Part shown: positions 54,068 through 63,958 of the stretch, in pieces
Position numbering within the stretch: the stretch's first letter is position 1
Layout of the letters: every line of letters starts with the position of its first letter
Assembly: GCA_963780805.1 (NCBI GenBank)
Contig: CAWADP010000009.1
Coordinates: forward strand, 1,426,001 to 1,490,000
Source: JASHVB01 sp963780805
Lineage (GTDB): Bacteria > Pseudomonadota > Alphaproteobacteria > Acetobacterales > Acetobacteraceae
Length of the DNA stretch: 64,000 nt
Direction of reading: 5' to 3'
Position numbers and translations under genes: made by a program
The notes under the pieces: generated by a model
What the model was told of the DNA's origin: nothing
Database searches by the model: none
The model's input: only the letters and a program-made list of their open reading frames with translations

Positions 54068-55375
54068 ATGCCGCACGCGCCGTCGCAGGACGCTGACGCG
54101 CTGGAAACCGAGACCATGCGCCGCGTCTCCATGCGCCTGATGCCGTTCCTGATCCTCGCCTACCTGATCTGCTACATCGACCGGGTGAATGTTGGGTTCG
54201 CCGGCCTGCAGATGAACCACGACCTGGGGCTGAGCAAGACGATCTTCGGCTTGGGCGGCGGCATTTTCTTCATCGGCTATTTCCTGCTGGAAGTGCCCAG
54301 CAACCTCGCGCTGGAGCGCTTCGGCGCCAGCCGCTGGATCGCCCGCATCATGATCTCCTGGGGCCTGGTCTCCGGCGCGATGGCATGGACCGCGGGCACC
54401 GCATCGTTCCTGTCGCTGCGGTTCCTGCTGGGCGTCGCGGAGGCCGGCTTCTTTCCGGGAGTCATCCTGTATCTGACCTATTGGTTCCCGGCGGCGTATC
54501 GCGCCCGGATCGTCGGCATTTTCATGGTGGCTATCGCGGCGGCCGGCTTTATCGGCTCGCCGCTATCGGGCGCGATCCTGTACGTGAACGGCTGGGGCGG
54601 CCTGCGCGGCTGGCAGTGGATCTTCATCCTGGAAGCGGTGCCCGCGGTGCTGATGGGCGTGGTGGCGCTGGTCTGGCTGACCGACGCACCCGCGCACGCC
54701 AAGTGGCTGACCCAGGCGCAGCGGGACTGGTTGAGCGCCCGGCTGGCATCGGAGCGGGCCCATGCGACCCGGGTGCCGCACATGAAGCTGTGGCGCGTGC
54801 TGCGGGACAAGCACGTGCTGGTGATGGCATTGGTGTATGCGGGACCGGCCGCCGCCAGTTCCGGCCTCGCGGTCTGGCTGCCGCAGATCGTCAAATCGTA
54901 CGGCCTGACCAACATGCAGACCGGGCTGGTCACCGGGGTGCCGTACGGGATCGCAGCGGTGCTGATGGTGCTGTGGGGGCATCATTCCGATCGCACCAAG
55001 GAACGGGTGTGGCACACCGCCGTGCCGATCGCCGTCATTGCCGCGGGGCTGCTGGCAACCATAGTCGTGTCATCGCTGTGGCCGATCGTCGTGCTGTTGA
55101 CGCTGGTCGTGATCGGGACGCGCGCCAGCAACGGTCCTTTCTGGGCGCTGTCGACCGAGTTCCTCGGCGCCCCGGTGGCGGCGGCCGGCATCGCGCAGAT
55201 CAATGCGCTGGGCAACCTGTCGGGCTTTGCGGCGAACTACCTGATCGGCGCGATCAACGACGCAACCGGCAGCTATCCGCTGTCGCTGATGCCGATCATG
55301 GCGCTGGCCGCGGTTGCCGCCGCCGCGGTGGTGTGGATCAGCCGCGGGCATCGATACGCGATCGCGGCGGAGTGA
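54068..55375 (+). CDS. MFS transporter, anion:cation symporter type
   Basis: This 435-residue inner-membrane protein has twelve predicted hydrophobic segments and features of the ACS family (phthalate, tartrate, glucarate permeases): RLMPFLILAYLICYIDRVNV, GFAGLQMNHDLGLSKTIFGL, LLEVPSNLALERFGASRWIA and GVAEAGFFPGVILYLTYWFP. The substrate is probably an organic anion such as a hydroxy acid. The ATG at 54068 follows GGAGGGAACCA. Confidence 0.92.
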   Translation: MPHAPSQDADALETETMRRVSMRLMPFLILAYLICYIDRVNVGFAGLQMNHDLGLSKTIFGLGGGIFFIGYFLLEVPSNLALERFGASRWIARIMISWGLVSGAMAWTAGTASFLSLRFLLGVAEAGFFPGVILYLTYWFPAAYRARIVGIFMVAIAAAGFIGSPLSGAILYVNGWGGLRGWQWIFILEAVPAVLMGVVALVWLTDAPAHAKWLTQAQRDWLSARLASERAHATRVPHMKLWRVLRDKHVLVMALVYAGPAAASSGLAVWLPQIVKSYGLTNMQTGLVTGVPYGIAAVLMVLWGHHSDRTKERVWHTAVPIAVIAAGLLATIVVSSLWPIVVLLTLVVIGTRASNGPFWALSTEFLGAPVAAAGIAQINALGNLSGFAANYLIGAINDATGSYPLSLMPIMALAAVAAAAVVWISRGHRYAIAAE

Positions 55376-55438
55376 TTGGAACTCGCCTGTCGGTGCGAGG
55401 CGCGCAGCCGCCAACGGTGCGTTATCGCGACACTCTAA

Positions 55439-56686
55439 TTATGGCCGCACCGCGCCCGACTTCGCGCGCTGTCCGAGCAATTGCTCGGCCGGCACGATGT
55501 AGTCGCGCGTCAGCGGCACCGCGGCCTGGTCGTGTGCCATCTGGATCTGGAAGATCATGCTGCCTTCGCGCCGGAACGACAGCTCGGCGCCGGACAGGTA
55601 GAATTCCCACATGCGGCAGAAGCGTTCGTCGTACAGCGACGCGATCGTGTCGCGGTTGGCAGCGAAGCGGCGCCGCCAGTGGCGCAGCGTCTCGGCATAG
55701 TGCAGGCGCAGGATTTCGATGTCGGTCGTGAAAAGCCCGCTGCGCTCGATCCGCGGCAGCACCTCGGACAGCGCGGGACAGTAGCCGCCGGGGAAGATGT
55801 ATTTGGCGATCCACGGGTTGGTCGAGCCGCCAGCATCGCTGCGCCCGATTGCGTGCAGCAACGCGACGCCGTCCGGATCCAAACAGCGCGCCACCGTATC
55901 GAAGAACGCGCGGTAGTGGCCGACGCCGACATGCTCGAACATGCCGATCGAGACGATGCGGTCGAAGCGCTGCGTCATCGCGCGGTAGTCCATCAGCTCG
56001 AAGGTGACGCGGTCGGTCAGGCCCTCGGCGGCGGCGCGGTTGCGGGCCTCGGCCAATTGTTCGGTGGACAGTGTGATGCCGGTGACGCGGGCGCCGAAGT
56101 CGCGCGCCAGGGTCAGCGCCATGCCGCCCCAGCCGCAGCCGATGTCCAGCACCGTCAGGTCCGGCCGGTTCAGCAGCAGCTTGGCGGCGATATGGCGCTT
56201 CTTGGCGGCCTGGGCTTCCTCCAGCGACTCGTCGCCGCGCGGGAAATAGGCGCAGGAGTATTGCCGGTCGCGGTCCAGGAACAGACTGTAGAGGCGGCCG
56301 CTGAGGTCGTAGTGGTGGGCAACGTTGCGCCGCGCGCGGTGCGCCGGATTGTACTGGTCGATGTGGCGCTTCAGTTGCCGCAGCTTTGGCCAGATGTGCG
56401 ACGCTGGCAGCTTGTCGCCGTTCGCCGTGAGATTGCTGACCAGCACGTCCAGCACCTCGTAGATGCCGCGCGCGTCGACGGTCAGGGTGCCGTCCATGTA
56501 GCACTCGCCGACCGCCAGCGCCGGGTTCAGCACCAGCCGGCGGATCGCGCCCCGCGTGTGCAGGGCAATGCCGGCTTCCGGTCCGGGCCGGCCGGCATAG
56601 GTGTGCAGGCGGCCGTCCGGCCAGCGCACGGTGAGACGCCCGATGATGATGAACCGCTTCAGGACCGTATCAAGGATCGCCTGCAT
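55439..56686 (-). CDS. cfa: cyclopropane-fatty-acyl-phospholipid synthase
   Basis: Cfa transfers a methylene group from S-adenosylmethionine to unsaturated phospholipid acyl chains. The 415-residue protein has an N-terminal lipid-binding part (VGECYMDGTLTVDARGIYEV), the region RRNVAHHYDLSGRLYSLFLD and RQYSCAYFPRGDESLEEAQA, the SAM site LTVLDIGCGWGGMALTLARD, and FDRIVSIGMFEHVGVGHYRA with the Glu-His of the active site. Length fits (about 380-420). ATG at 56686. It converges on the MFS gene. Confidence 0.95.
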   Translation of the reverse strand: MQAILDTVLKRFIIIGRLTVRWPDGRLHTYAGRPGPEAGIALHTRGAIRRLVLNPALAVGECYMDGTLTVDARGIYEVLDVLVSNLTANGDKLPASHIWPKLRQLKRHIDQYNPAHRARRNVAHHYDLSGRLYSLFLDRDRQYSCAYFPRGDESLEEAQAAKKRHIAAKLLLNRPDLTVLDIGCGWGGMALTLARDFGARVTGITLSTEQLAEARNRAAAEGLTDRVTFELMDYRAMTQRFDRIVSIGMFEHVGVGHYRAFFDTVARCLDPDGVALLHAIGRSDAGGSTNPWIAKYIFPGGYCPALSEVLPRIERSGLFTTDIEILRLHYAETLRHWRRRFAANRDTIASLYDERFCRMWEFYLSGAELSFRREGSMIFQIQMAHDQAAVPLTRDYIVPAEQLLGQRAKSGAVRP

Positions 56687-57132
56687 TGCTCCGCCCCCCG
56701 CCGGAGAACCAGATATGTGACAGCATGGAGAATGAAGGGGGTAACGTCAAAGCCCTCGCGTGCGTTGCGGGCCGGGCCGGGCGAGGGGCTTCGGGGCCGG
56801 ATATGGGGCTCGGTTGCGACTGTGGGAGGTCAGGTCCTGTGGGAGGTCAAGTTTGGCGCCATGGTTGCGCATGTGCGGCTGACTGCGGTGCATGAGGTTC
56901 TGTTGGCGGCGCCAGCGCCAGGCGGCGTGGTGCACGGACACGATAGGCTTTGCGTTGCGGGGGGACCGGGCGCGTTCTGGTGCAAGGGCTTGTGACATGA
57001 AAACTTCGTGCGCACCGCCCGACGCCACCAATCGGTCGCCGTCCCGCGTCGCGGCGGCCGGGGCGGGTGGCTGTCCGGCCACGGCGGCGCGGGCGAGCCG
57101 AGCCATCCTCGTCGCCTGCCTGGCTTCCGCCA
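56687..57132. other. intergenic region, no gene seen
   Basis: GC-rich sequence without a recognisable coding frame on either strand. It presumably includes the cfa promoter. Confidence 0.55.
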
Positions 57133-57409
57133 TCACCGCCCGCCACGGCGCCGCCCGCCACGGTGCCGCCCGCCACGGCGCCAGGGAAGACTCTGAGCCA
57201 CCCGCAGCACGCGGCCCTGTGCCACGGTCAGGGTCTGGCCTTTATAAATGAGCGGCACCGGCACCTGTCGCGCGAAGGGAAATGCCGGCCTGGCTCAGTT
57301 CATGGCACAGGCATGTTCGTATGCCGAACTCGAGCAATCCCGTCCCGGTCTGCCGATGTACCTCGATGGCCAGGCCGATCACGCGTCGCGTGACTGTCTC
57401 GGCTATCAT
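57133..57409 (-). pseudogene. GxxExxY-type protein remnant, frameshifted and truncated
   Basis: The minus strand from 57409 reads MIAETVTRRVIGLAIEVHRQ then TGTGLLE, the start of a GxxExxY family protein (PD-(D/E)XK-like, function unclear). The diagnostic LLESxYE is destroyed: TTCGGCATACGAACATGC would give SAYE with one T less, and the frame returns after a second change (CLCHELSQAGI). A third shift near 57265 is needed for ARQVPVPLIYKG, after which the family's catalytic half is missing; the frame ends in three 15-bp tandem repeats (57136-57180) and a stop at 57133. Confidence 0.75.
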
Positions 57410-57469
57410 CTCCGTGCTAAAAATCAAAAAACATGAAGGCACTGGCGCCCGGCGGAGCCCGTGTGATCC

Positions 57470-57961
57470 ATGAAAACCCTCCTGATCGTCGTCCACTCCC
57501 GCACCGGCGGCACACAGCAGATGGCCGAAGCCGCCCGCGCCGCCGCGGCCACCGAGCCGGACGTGCAGACCCGGCTGCTCCCCGCGACCGAGGCGCAGCC
57601 CGAGGACGTGCTGGCCGCCGACGGCTACATCTTCGCGACTCCGGAGAACCTCGCGGCGCTGGCCGGCGCGATGAAGGAATTCTTCGACCGCACGTATTAT
57701 CCGGTGCTGGACCGTATCAACGGCCGACCTTACGCCATGCTGATCTGTGCCGGCTCCGACGGCACCAACGCCGAGCGGCAGATCGCCCGCATCGCCACCG
57801 GCTGGCGGCTGCGCCCGGTGGCCGAGTCGCTGATCATCTGCACCCACGCCCAAACGCCGGAGGCCATTCGGGCGCCAAAGCGCATCTCCCCCGCCGACCT
57901 GGCCCGCTGCGCCGAACTGGGGGCGGCGATGGCAGCGGGACTCGCAAGCGGCATCTTCTGA
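57470..57961 (+). CDS. flavodoxin/NADPH-dependent FMN reductase-like protein
   Basis: This 163-residue protein has a flavodoxin-like fold: the FMN-phosphate loop LLIVVHSRTGGTQQMAEA near the N-terminus, DGYIFATPENLAALAGAMKE for the isoalloxazine-binding loop, and LDRINGRPYAMLICAGSDGT. Such proteins carry or reduce FMN in the cytoplasm. The ATG at 57470 is the first in frame. It stands alone between the GxxExxY remnant and a long gap. Confidence 0.88.
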   Translation: MKTLLIVVHSRTGGTQQMAEAARAAAATEPDVQTRLLPATEAQPEDVLAADGYIFATPENLAALAGAMKEFFDRTYYPVLDRINGRPYAMLICAGSDGTNAERQIARIATGWRLRPVAESLIICTHAQTPEAIRAPKRISPADLARCAELGAAMAAGLASGIF

Positions 57962-58570
57962 GAGGCTGGTGGGGCGGCAAGGGGACGAGAAGAAAGTTCG
58001 TCGCCATCGCCCTTTGCCCGCGCCCTCTCCGCTTTTTTCTCCGCGGTCGGCCGCACCGGAACAACAAGGGACGGTAACCTCAGCTGCAACTGCTTTTCGT
58101 CCAACTTCAGCGACAGTTCGCATTATATCTTATCTTAAACGATACCAATTCCACGTGGCAAAACGATCACACCAGCTGTCGAAATTATGCCACGCCGCAA
58201 TATTTCTAGGAAATCCGTCGCACGAGGCGTCGTCCGCCGGGTTCCATATCGCCGAATTCTGGGTTCCCAGACGATTGCTCACGTTTCCGTGCTTGCCATT
58301 CAGAAAATATTGGTAAAACGGTTCCGTTAACACGGTGATCGCTGCGGTTGCCACGCGCAGCATGATGGTGCGGCGATCCACCACCCGGAAAAACGAAGCC
58401 TCGCGCCTGCGGGGCTTTTCGTCAAGGAGAGACAGCGACGTTTCACCACGGCCGAGCAGGCCCTTCCGCGCGCCTGATCTGCCACGCATCGAACTAGTGT
58501 GTAATCGCAACATCCCGCGCTGGCTTCCGGCAACGGGTTTCCGCGCTCCGCTTTAAGGAAAATAATCTTA
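57962..58570. other. long upstream region of the glycosidase gene, with a doubtful small minus-strand frame
   Basis: The part at about 58080-58340 is clearly less GC-rich than the surroundings. A minus-strand frame 58130-58363 (77 codons from ATG, starting MLRVATAAITVLTEPFYQYF and rich in Trp, Asn and Asp) looks protein-like but has no ribosome site and no family I recognise. The glycosidase ribosome site AAGGA lies at 58555-58559. The rest probably carries the glycosidase promoter. Confidence 0.4.
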
Positions 58571-61500
58571 ATGACGACGACAGCCATCACCGCCGGCGCC
58601 TTCCTCGGGACCATGGGCATCAACACGCATATCGGCGACGCCGGAGCGTATTCGGATACCGCCATGGTGGAGCAGAACCTGCAATATCTCGGCGTCGGGA
58701 TCGTGCGGGACAGCGCCGCCAGCGCCAGTGAAATTGCGGTGTGGCAACAGGTATCCCAGGCCACCGGCGTCAAGTTCGACTTCTATATGCCGGAGGGCGC
58801 GCCCGCCTGGGACCAGGACGCGCTGGCGCTGGTGCCGCAGATGGCGGCGGACGGCATCCTGCATTCGATCGAGGGCGGCAACGAGGAGGATGACTCCTAC
58901 GCCCAGGCCAACGGCAACTCGCTGTCCTGGACCGCGCAGTTCCAGCAGCAGGTCTATGCGATGGGCCAGCAGGAGGGGCTGCCGGTCATCAACATGAGCT
59001 TCGGCTCCGGCTGGACCTCGGCGAACAACTGGGAAGGCGATTATCCGGACGTCGGCAACCTGTCCGCCTATACCAATTACGCCAACGCGCACACCTATCC
59101 GAACGTCGGGCAGACCCCAGGCAGCGCGATCCAGCAGCTCAACGGCGACGCAGCGCTGGCCGCGTCGTCCGACCCGGTGATCACCACCGAGATGGGCTGG
59201 CAGACCAGCCAGTTCAGCGAAACCCAGATCGCGCAGTACGTGGTCGATGCGACATTCGACGGCATTGCCGCGGGCGATGCCGGCGTGTGGTTCTATGGCC
59301 TGTACGACGACTCCTCCGGCGACTGGGGACTGTTCAATTCCGACGGCTCGCCGCGGCCGGCGGCGACCTCGCTGCATAATCTGACGACGCTGTTGGCCGA
59401 TAGCGGCAGCGATGCCGATAGCTTCACCGCCGGATCGCTCAACTACAGCCTGTCGGGCACGCAGTCCGGCGACAATTCGATCCTGATCGAGAAGTCCGAC
59501 GGCTCGTTCTGGATCGGCCTGTGGGACGAGAGCGGCAGCCAGCACTCGGTGACGGTGAACCTCGGGTCGGCGGCGTCCGAAATCGAGGTGTTCGACCCGG
59601 TCACCGGCACGTCGTCCATCCAAAGCGCCAGCAACACCGGTAGCATCTCAGTCACCCTGGGCAGCGATCCGCTGCTGATCGAGGTCGTGCCGAGCGGCGA
59701 TTCTGTCCCGTCCAGCACGGGAACATCCACGGTCACGTCCACCACGGGCACCTCCACCACGGGCACGTCCAGCACGGGCACATCCAGCACGGGCACATCC
59801 AATTCGGACCCGAGCACCACCAGCACCGCCAGTTCGGACCCCAGCAACTCGGATCCAAGCACCATGAGCACAACCAGCAGCAGCAGCACATCGACCAGCA
59901 GCGACATCACGGGCTCGACAAACGGCGCGACGCCGACCTTCGACGACCAGTTCAGCAGCCTCAGCCTGTGGAATGGCTCAAGCGGAAACTGGCAGCCAGT
60001 CTATAACTGGAGTCCGAACGGCTACATCAACAGCTCGATGTCCTCGTGGCTGGTGAATCCCGCCTATGGACCGACTTCGGCAGCCGATGCCGACGTCTAT
60101 AGTATCAACGGCAACGGCCTCAACATGGCGATCGAACCGCGGCCGGGCAACGTTGCTTCGTCCTCGGTCGGTGGTGCTGAGTTCCTGTCCGGCCAGCTCA
60201 CTACCGAACCGTCCTTCTCCCAGGAATACGGCTACTTCCAGATCACCGCGAAGCTGCCGGAGGGCGACGGCGTCAGCTCCGCCTTCTGGCTGCTGCCGGA
60301 GGGGGGTGCATGGCCGCCGGAAATCGACATCTTCGAAGCGGACGGTTCGCAAGGGACCGGCGCGGCGGAGTTCGGCGTGTTCACCGGGTCGTCCAGCGAT
60401 GCCACGCAGTCCAATACCTGGAGTTACAGCCTGCCCACCCTGTCAGCAAACTTCAACACCTTTGCGCTCAACTGGACCGCGAGCACGATGACCTGGTACG
60501 TCAACGGCCAGCAGGTCTACCAGATCGCGACGCCGGCGCAGATGAACCAGCCGATGTACATGCTGATCGATGACATGACCGACGCGCCGGGCGACTGGAA
60601 CGGCACGCCGAGCAGTTCGAACTATACCGGCGACATGCAGATCCAGTCGGTGGAGGTTTGGCAAACCGACCCATACACGAATGGCGGCGGCGGTTCCGGC
60701 AGTTCGACAGGCGGAAGCAGCAGCACCGGCAGCGGCGATCCCAGCACCACGACGACAAGCACGGGCAGCGCCCTCACCTCCAGCGATCTCGCTGTCTCGG
60801 TGCCTGCGACCGAGCAAATCGCGCCGGGGGCGACGCAGGCGATTTCCGGCGTGTCGGTCAGCGACGCCTGGGCCGCCGCCAGTCCGGGCAACATGGCGCT
60901 GAACGTGTGGGACAAAACCGGCACGCTGACGATCGATGGGAAGACGTTCGGGCCGGGAGGCGGGCCGGTCGCCAATGGCATGTTCTCCGGCTCGCTGGCG
61001 CAAATCAACGCCGACCTCGCCAGCCTGACCTACACCGCGCCCGCCGGGGGAGGCTCCGACACGATTACCATCGATGTCTGGAACCAGGCAGGCGTCGAGG
61101 TGAAGGAGACCATTGCGGTTACCGCGCCCACCAGCTCTGCCAGCAGCGGAAGCACCGGCACGAGTACGACCGGCTCGACTGGCAGCACCACCGGCAGCAC
61201 CACTGGCAGCACCACCGGCAGCACCACTGGCAGCACCACTGGCAGCACCACTGGCGAGACCGCCAGCAGCGGTCCTCCCACCACCGCGACAGCAGGCGGC
61301 GCGGCCGGAACGACGACCGATCTTGCGGTCACCGTGCCGTCGTCCGAGACCGTGACCACTGGCGCGACCACGGCAATCTCCGGCGTCTCCGTCAGCGATA
61401 CCTGGGCCGCCGGCAACTCCGGCAACATGGCACTGAATGTTTGGGACAGCAGCGGCACGCTGACGATCGACGGGAAGACGTTCGGTCCCGGCGGCGGGCC

Positions 61501-62302
61501 GGTGGCTAACGGCATGTTCTCCGGCTCGCTGGGGCAGATCAACGCCGACCTTGCCAGCCTGAGCTACACCGCGCCCGCCGGCGGAGGTTCTGACACGATC
61601 ACCGTCGATGTCTGGAACCAGGGTGGCGTCGAGGTGAAGGAAACCATTGCGGTCACCGTCACCGGCTCGGGCAGCAGCGCGAGCAGCAGCACCAGCGGCA
61701 GCACCACCAGCGGCACGGGCACGACAGCGAGCACCGGTACCACGCAGCCAGCGAACGCCATCATCATCGCCGCTAACGACGCCGCTCCGGCGGAGAACGT
61801 CAGCAACACGGCCATCACCGCCACGGCGGGCGACCACATGCTGTTCATTGGCGGTACCGGCGACACCGCCACGCTCACCGGCGGCACGGAGACGGTGCAG
61901 GCCTTCCAGGGCAACAACACCATCACCACTGGCGCCGGCAACGATACGATCCAGATCTCCGGCAGCGGCAACGTGGTGAACGCGGGCGGCGGCAACAACA
62001 CCATCGACGACGGCGGCACGGGCAACACCATCGTCCTGCCTGGCGCCGGCGCCGGCAACGACGACATCTACGGCTATGTGCTGCAGAACGGTGACACGCT
62101 GGACCTGCGGGCCGCGCTCGCTTCCACCAAGTGGAACGGCACCGAGCGCACGCTCGGCAACTACCTGTCCGTCGCCACAATCAACAACAACGCGGTGATC
62201 AGCCTGTCGCCCAGCGGCTCTCGCGCCGGTTCCGCGATCGCCACGTTGCAGGGCACCGGCGCGGTGACGCTGACGACGCTGCTGCAGCACGCGATCACCT
62301 GA
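58571..62302 (+). CDS. secreted two-domain glycoside hydrolase (clan GH-A-like plus GH16) with duplicated domain and RTX-like C-terminus
   Basis: This 1243-residue protein has two catalytic modules. Residues about 10-375 look like a clan GH-A barrel (GH39-like), with Asn104-Glu105 (EGGNEEDD) and Glu207 (ITTEMGWQT) as likely acid/base and nucleophile. A Ser/Thr linker (376-455) leads to a GH16 domain (about 456-710) with the hallmark EIDIFEADG (Glu584, Asp586, Glu589). Then come two 113-residue repeats (739-851 and 917-1029, each with TLTIDGKTFGPGGGPVANGM), joined by a 12-bp-repeat TGST linker, and a C-terminal Gly/Asn/Asp-rich region (NTITTGAGNDTIQISGSGNV) like RTX beta rolls. No signal peptide is visible, so type I secretion is likely. 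It probably cleaves or remodels a beta-glucan-like exopolysaccharide. Confidence 0.88.
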   Translation: MTTTAITAGAFLGTMGINTHIGDAGAYSDTAMVEQNLQYLGVGIVRDSAASASEIAVWQQVSQATGVKFDFYMPEGAPAWDQDALALVPQMAADGILHSIEGGNEEDDSYAQANGNSLSWTAQFQQQVYAMGQQEGLPVINMSFGSGWTSANNWEGDYPDVGNLSAYTNYANAHTYPNVGQTPGSAIQQLNGDAALAASSDPVITTEMGWQTSQFSETQIAQYVVDATFDGIAAGDAGVWFYGLYDDSSGDWGLFNSDGSPRPAATSLHNLTTLLADSGSDADSFTAGSLNYSLSGTQSGDNSILIEKSDGSFWIGLWDESGSQHSVTVNLGSAASEIEVFDPVTGTSSIQSASNTGSISVTLGSDPLLIEVVPSGDSVPSSTGTSTVTSTTGTSTTGTSSTGTSSTGTSNSDPSTTSTASSDPSNSDPSTMSTTSSSSTSTSSDITGSTNGATPTFDDQFSSLSLWNGSSGNWQPVYNWSPNGYINSSMSSWLVNPAYGPTSAADADVYSINGNGLNMAIEPRPGNVASSSVGGAEFLSGQLTTEPSFSQEYGYFQITAKLPEGDGVSSAFWLLPEGGAWPPEIDIFEADGSQGTGAAEFGVFTGSSSDATQSNTWSYSLPTLSANFNTFALNWTASTMTWYVNGQQVYQIATPAQMNQPMYMLIDDMTDAPGDWNGTPSSSNYTGDMQIQSVEVWQTDPYTNGGGGSGSSTGGSSSTGSGDPSTTTTSTGSALTSSDLAVSVPATEQIAPGATQAISGVSVSDAWAAASPGNMALNVWDKTGTLTIDGKTFGPGGGPVANGMFSGSLAQINADLASLTYTAPAGGGSDTITIDVWNQAGVEVKETIAVTAPTSSASSGSTGTSTTGSTGSTTGSTTGSTTGSTTGSTTGSTTGETASSGPPTTATAGGAAGTTTDLAVTVPSSETVTTGATTAISGVSVSDTWAAGNSGNMALNVWDSSGTLTIDGKTFGPGGGPVANGMFSGSLGQINADLASLSYTAPAGGGSDTITVDVWNQGGVEVKETIAVTVTGSGSSASSSTSGSTTSGTGTTASTGTTQPANAIIIAANDAAPAENVSNTAITATAGDHMLFIGGTGDTATLTGGTETVQAFQGNNTITTGAGNDTIQISGSGNVVNAGGGNNTIDDGGTGNTIVLPGAGAGNDDIYGYVLQNGDTLDLRAALASTKWNGTERTLGNYLSVATINNNAVISLSPSGSRAGSAIATLQGTGAVTLTTLLQHAIT
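61181..61252 (+). repeat. 12-bp tandem repeat encoding the Gly-Ser-Thr-Thr linker
   Basis: Six units of GGCAGCACCACY encode the GSTT array between the two 113-residue repeats of the glycosidase. Confidence 0.85.
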
Positions 62303-62917
62303 CAGTCCCGCCAAAGGTCGGGCAGCGGAGGACGGTCGGGCAGCTACCTACGACGGTCGTCTGCTGCCCGATCCGCGGGCGCGATCACCAATCCGTCAGC
62401 GAATCGGACCCGGGGGAACCCGCGGCGGCTTGCTACGTTGCAGCAACCAACGCGATGGGCGCGCCGGTCGGGGGTGCATGTTGCCTGAGCCAGGTCTGGA
62501 ACTCACGATCGACCGGCACCTACCGGACGCGGAAGCGGCTTGGCGCGCCGTCGCGGACGCGGGTCGGCATTATGTGCCGGGGCGGAAACATGACGGCCGC
62601 ATGGCTGACGCGCCGGTCTGCATGTCGATCGTCAAGCCCGCCCGTGCGTGGAAACGCCCGGGCCGGGAGGCGTGGTCCCGCAAAAGTCGGAAGCTGGCCA
62701 ACGGTATCGCAGTTATGTGAACCCGCAGACGTTTGCCAGATCACCGCGAAATTCTGCATGTCGTTGTCATGGACAAGAGCGCCACGGTTGGGGCCGGCGC
62801 GATCGACGAGGACGGCGCCTGCTGCCTGACCGGCCACTCCGGGGTGGCGTCGGCTTCAGCGATGCCGTGGGCGAATGGCAGTCGCGCCGCGCCGCCACGG
62901 GAAGGGTGACTGCACGC
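62303..62917. other. gap between glycosidase and glycosyltransferase, no confident gene
   Basis: Short open frames exist (for example 62769-62909, 46 codons from an ATG), but none has a family signature or a clear ribosome site. CGGTCGGGCAGC-like and GGCAGCGGAGG pieces near 62318-62342 hint at small repeats after the glycosidase stop. Confidence 0.45.
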
Positions 62918-63958
62918 ATGAACGAAGCCGCGATCAACGTCTCCGTCGTGATACCGGCGTACAACGCCGCCGCCACGCTCGGTCGCGCGGTCGGCTCCGT
63001 GCTGGGGCAGACGGAACAAAATCTTCAAGTCCTGATCATCGACGACGCATCCACCGATGACACGGCGGAGATCGCGGCAGGGTTGGCCGCGCGGGACCGC
63101 CGCGTTGCCCTGTTGCGGCGGACGGTGAACGGTGGCCCGGCGGCGGCGCGCAACCTGGGGCTGTCGCAGGCGCGCGGCCGATGGATCGCGCTGCTGGATG
63201 CCGACGATGCTTTCGTTCCCCACCGGCTGGCGCATCTCATGGCGTTGGGCGAACAGCAGGAAGCGGACCTGGTCTGCGACAACCTGCTGCTCTGTTCCGC
63301 CCAGGGCAGCGATTCGGGCGAGCCGATGATCCACCCCCGCAGGCTGCCGAATCCGAAGTGGATGTCCGCCGCCGAATTCGTGACCGGCAATATCGGCAGC
63401 CGCTATCGCCCGCGTGTGAGTTACGGCTTCATGAAGCCGCTGATGCGCCGCGCCTTCCTGCAACGGCACGACCTGCGCTATGACGAGAACAACCGTTTCG
63501 GCGAGGACTTTCTGTTCTCGCTGGCCTGCTTGCTCTGCGGCGCGCGGTGGTGGCTGACGCCGCGGCCGCTCTATCGCTACACGGTGCGGGCCGGCACGCT
63601 GACCGATGTGCAATCGGCTGCCGACCTGCTGCGCATCCGCCGGCGGGAGGAGGATCTGCTGCGCCGGCATTGGATGGTGGCGCGCGATCCGGCACTGGCG
63701 ACTGCTCTGCAACGCCACAAGAGGATCATCGAGCATTTCTATTACTACCGTGCCTTCACCGACGCGTTGAAAGCCAAGGCCCTCGTTCCGGCGATGAACC
63801 TGCTGCTGGAAAGCCCGCGGGGCTTTCGTCACATTGTGACGGAGAGCGCGTTGCAGGCACCGCGCGTGGCGTTGAAGGCGCTGCGCGGCGGTTTTCGGCA
63901 GTCAAGGTCGATGGCGGCGGCTGTTGCGGCAGGCGCGTCGGATGGCGGGACGCGTTGA
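62918..63958 (+). CDS. GT2 family glycosyltransferase
   Basis: This 346-residue cytoplasmic or membrane-associated enzyme transfers a sugar from an activated donor. The GT-A core is at the N-terminus: VSVVIPAYNAAATLGRAVGS, VLIIDDASTDDTAEIAAGLA, NGGPAAARNLGLSQARGRW and the DXD-type LLDADDAFVPHRL. A later block, RYDENNRFGEDFLFSLACLL, carries the usual acidic ED motif. The form is like ExoO/ExoU-type exopolysaccharide transferases. It lies 615 bases after the secreted glycosidase on the same strand; a joint role in exopolysaccharide metabolism is inferred. Confidence 0.9.
   Translation: MNEAAINVSVVIPAYNAAATLGRAVGSVLGQTEQNLQVLIIDDASTDDTAEIAAGLAARDRRVALLRRTVNGGPAAARNLGLSQARGRWIALLDADDAFVPHRLAHLMALGEQQEADLVCDNLLLCSAQGSDSGEPMIHPRRLPNPKWMSAAEFVTGNIGSRYRPRVSYGFMKPLMRRAFLQRHDLRYDENNRFGEDFLFSLACLLCGARWWLTPRPLYRYTVRAGTLTDVQSAADLLRIRRREEDLLRRHWMVARDPALATALQRHKRIIEHFYYYRAFTDALKAKALVPAMNLLLESPRGFRHIVTESALQAPRVALKALRGGFRQSRSMAAAVAAGASDGGTR

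Noticed and set aside
57242..58123. Long minus-strand frame overlapping the flavodoxin-like gene
   Set aside because: Most of it is antisense to the flavodoxin-like gene; only its last part is meaningful and is listed as the GxxExxY remnant.
62430..62720. Plus-strand open frame of about 80-96 codons after the glycosidase
   Set aside because: No ribosome site, no recognisable domain, and composition not clearly coding.
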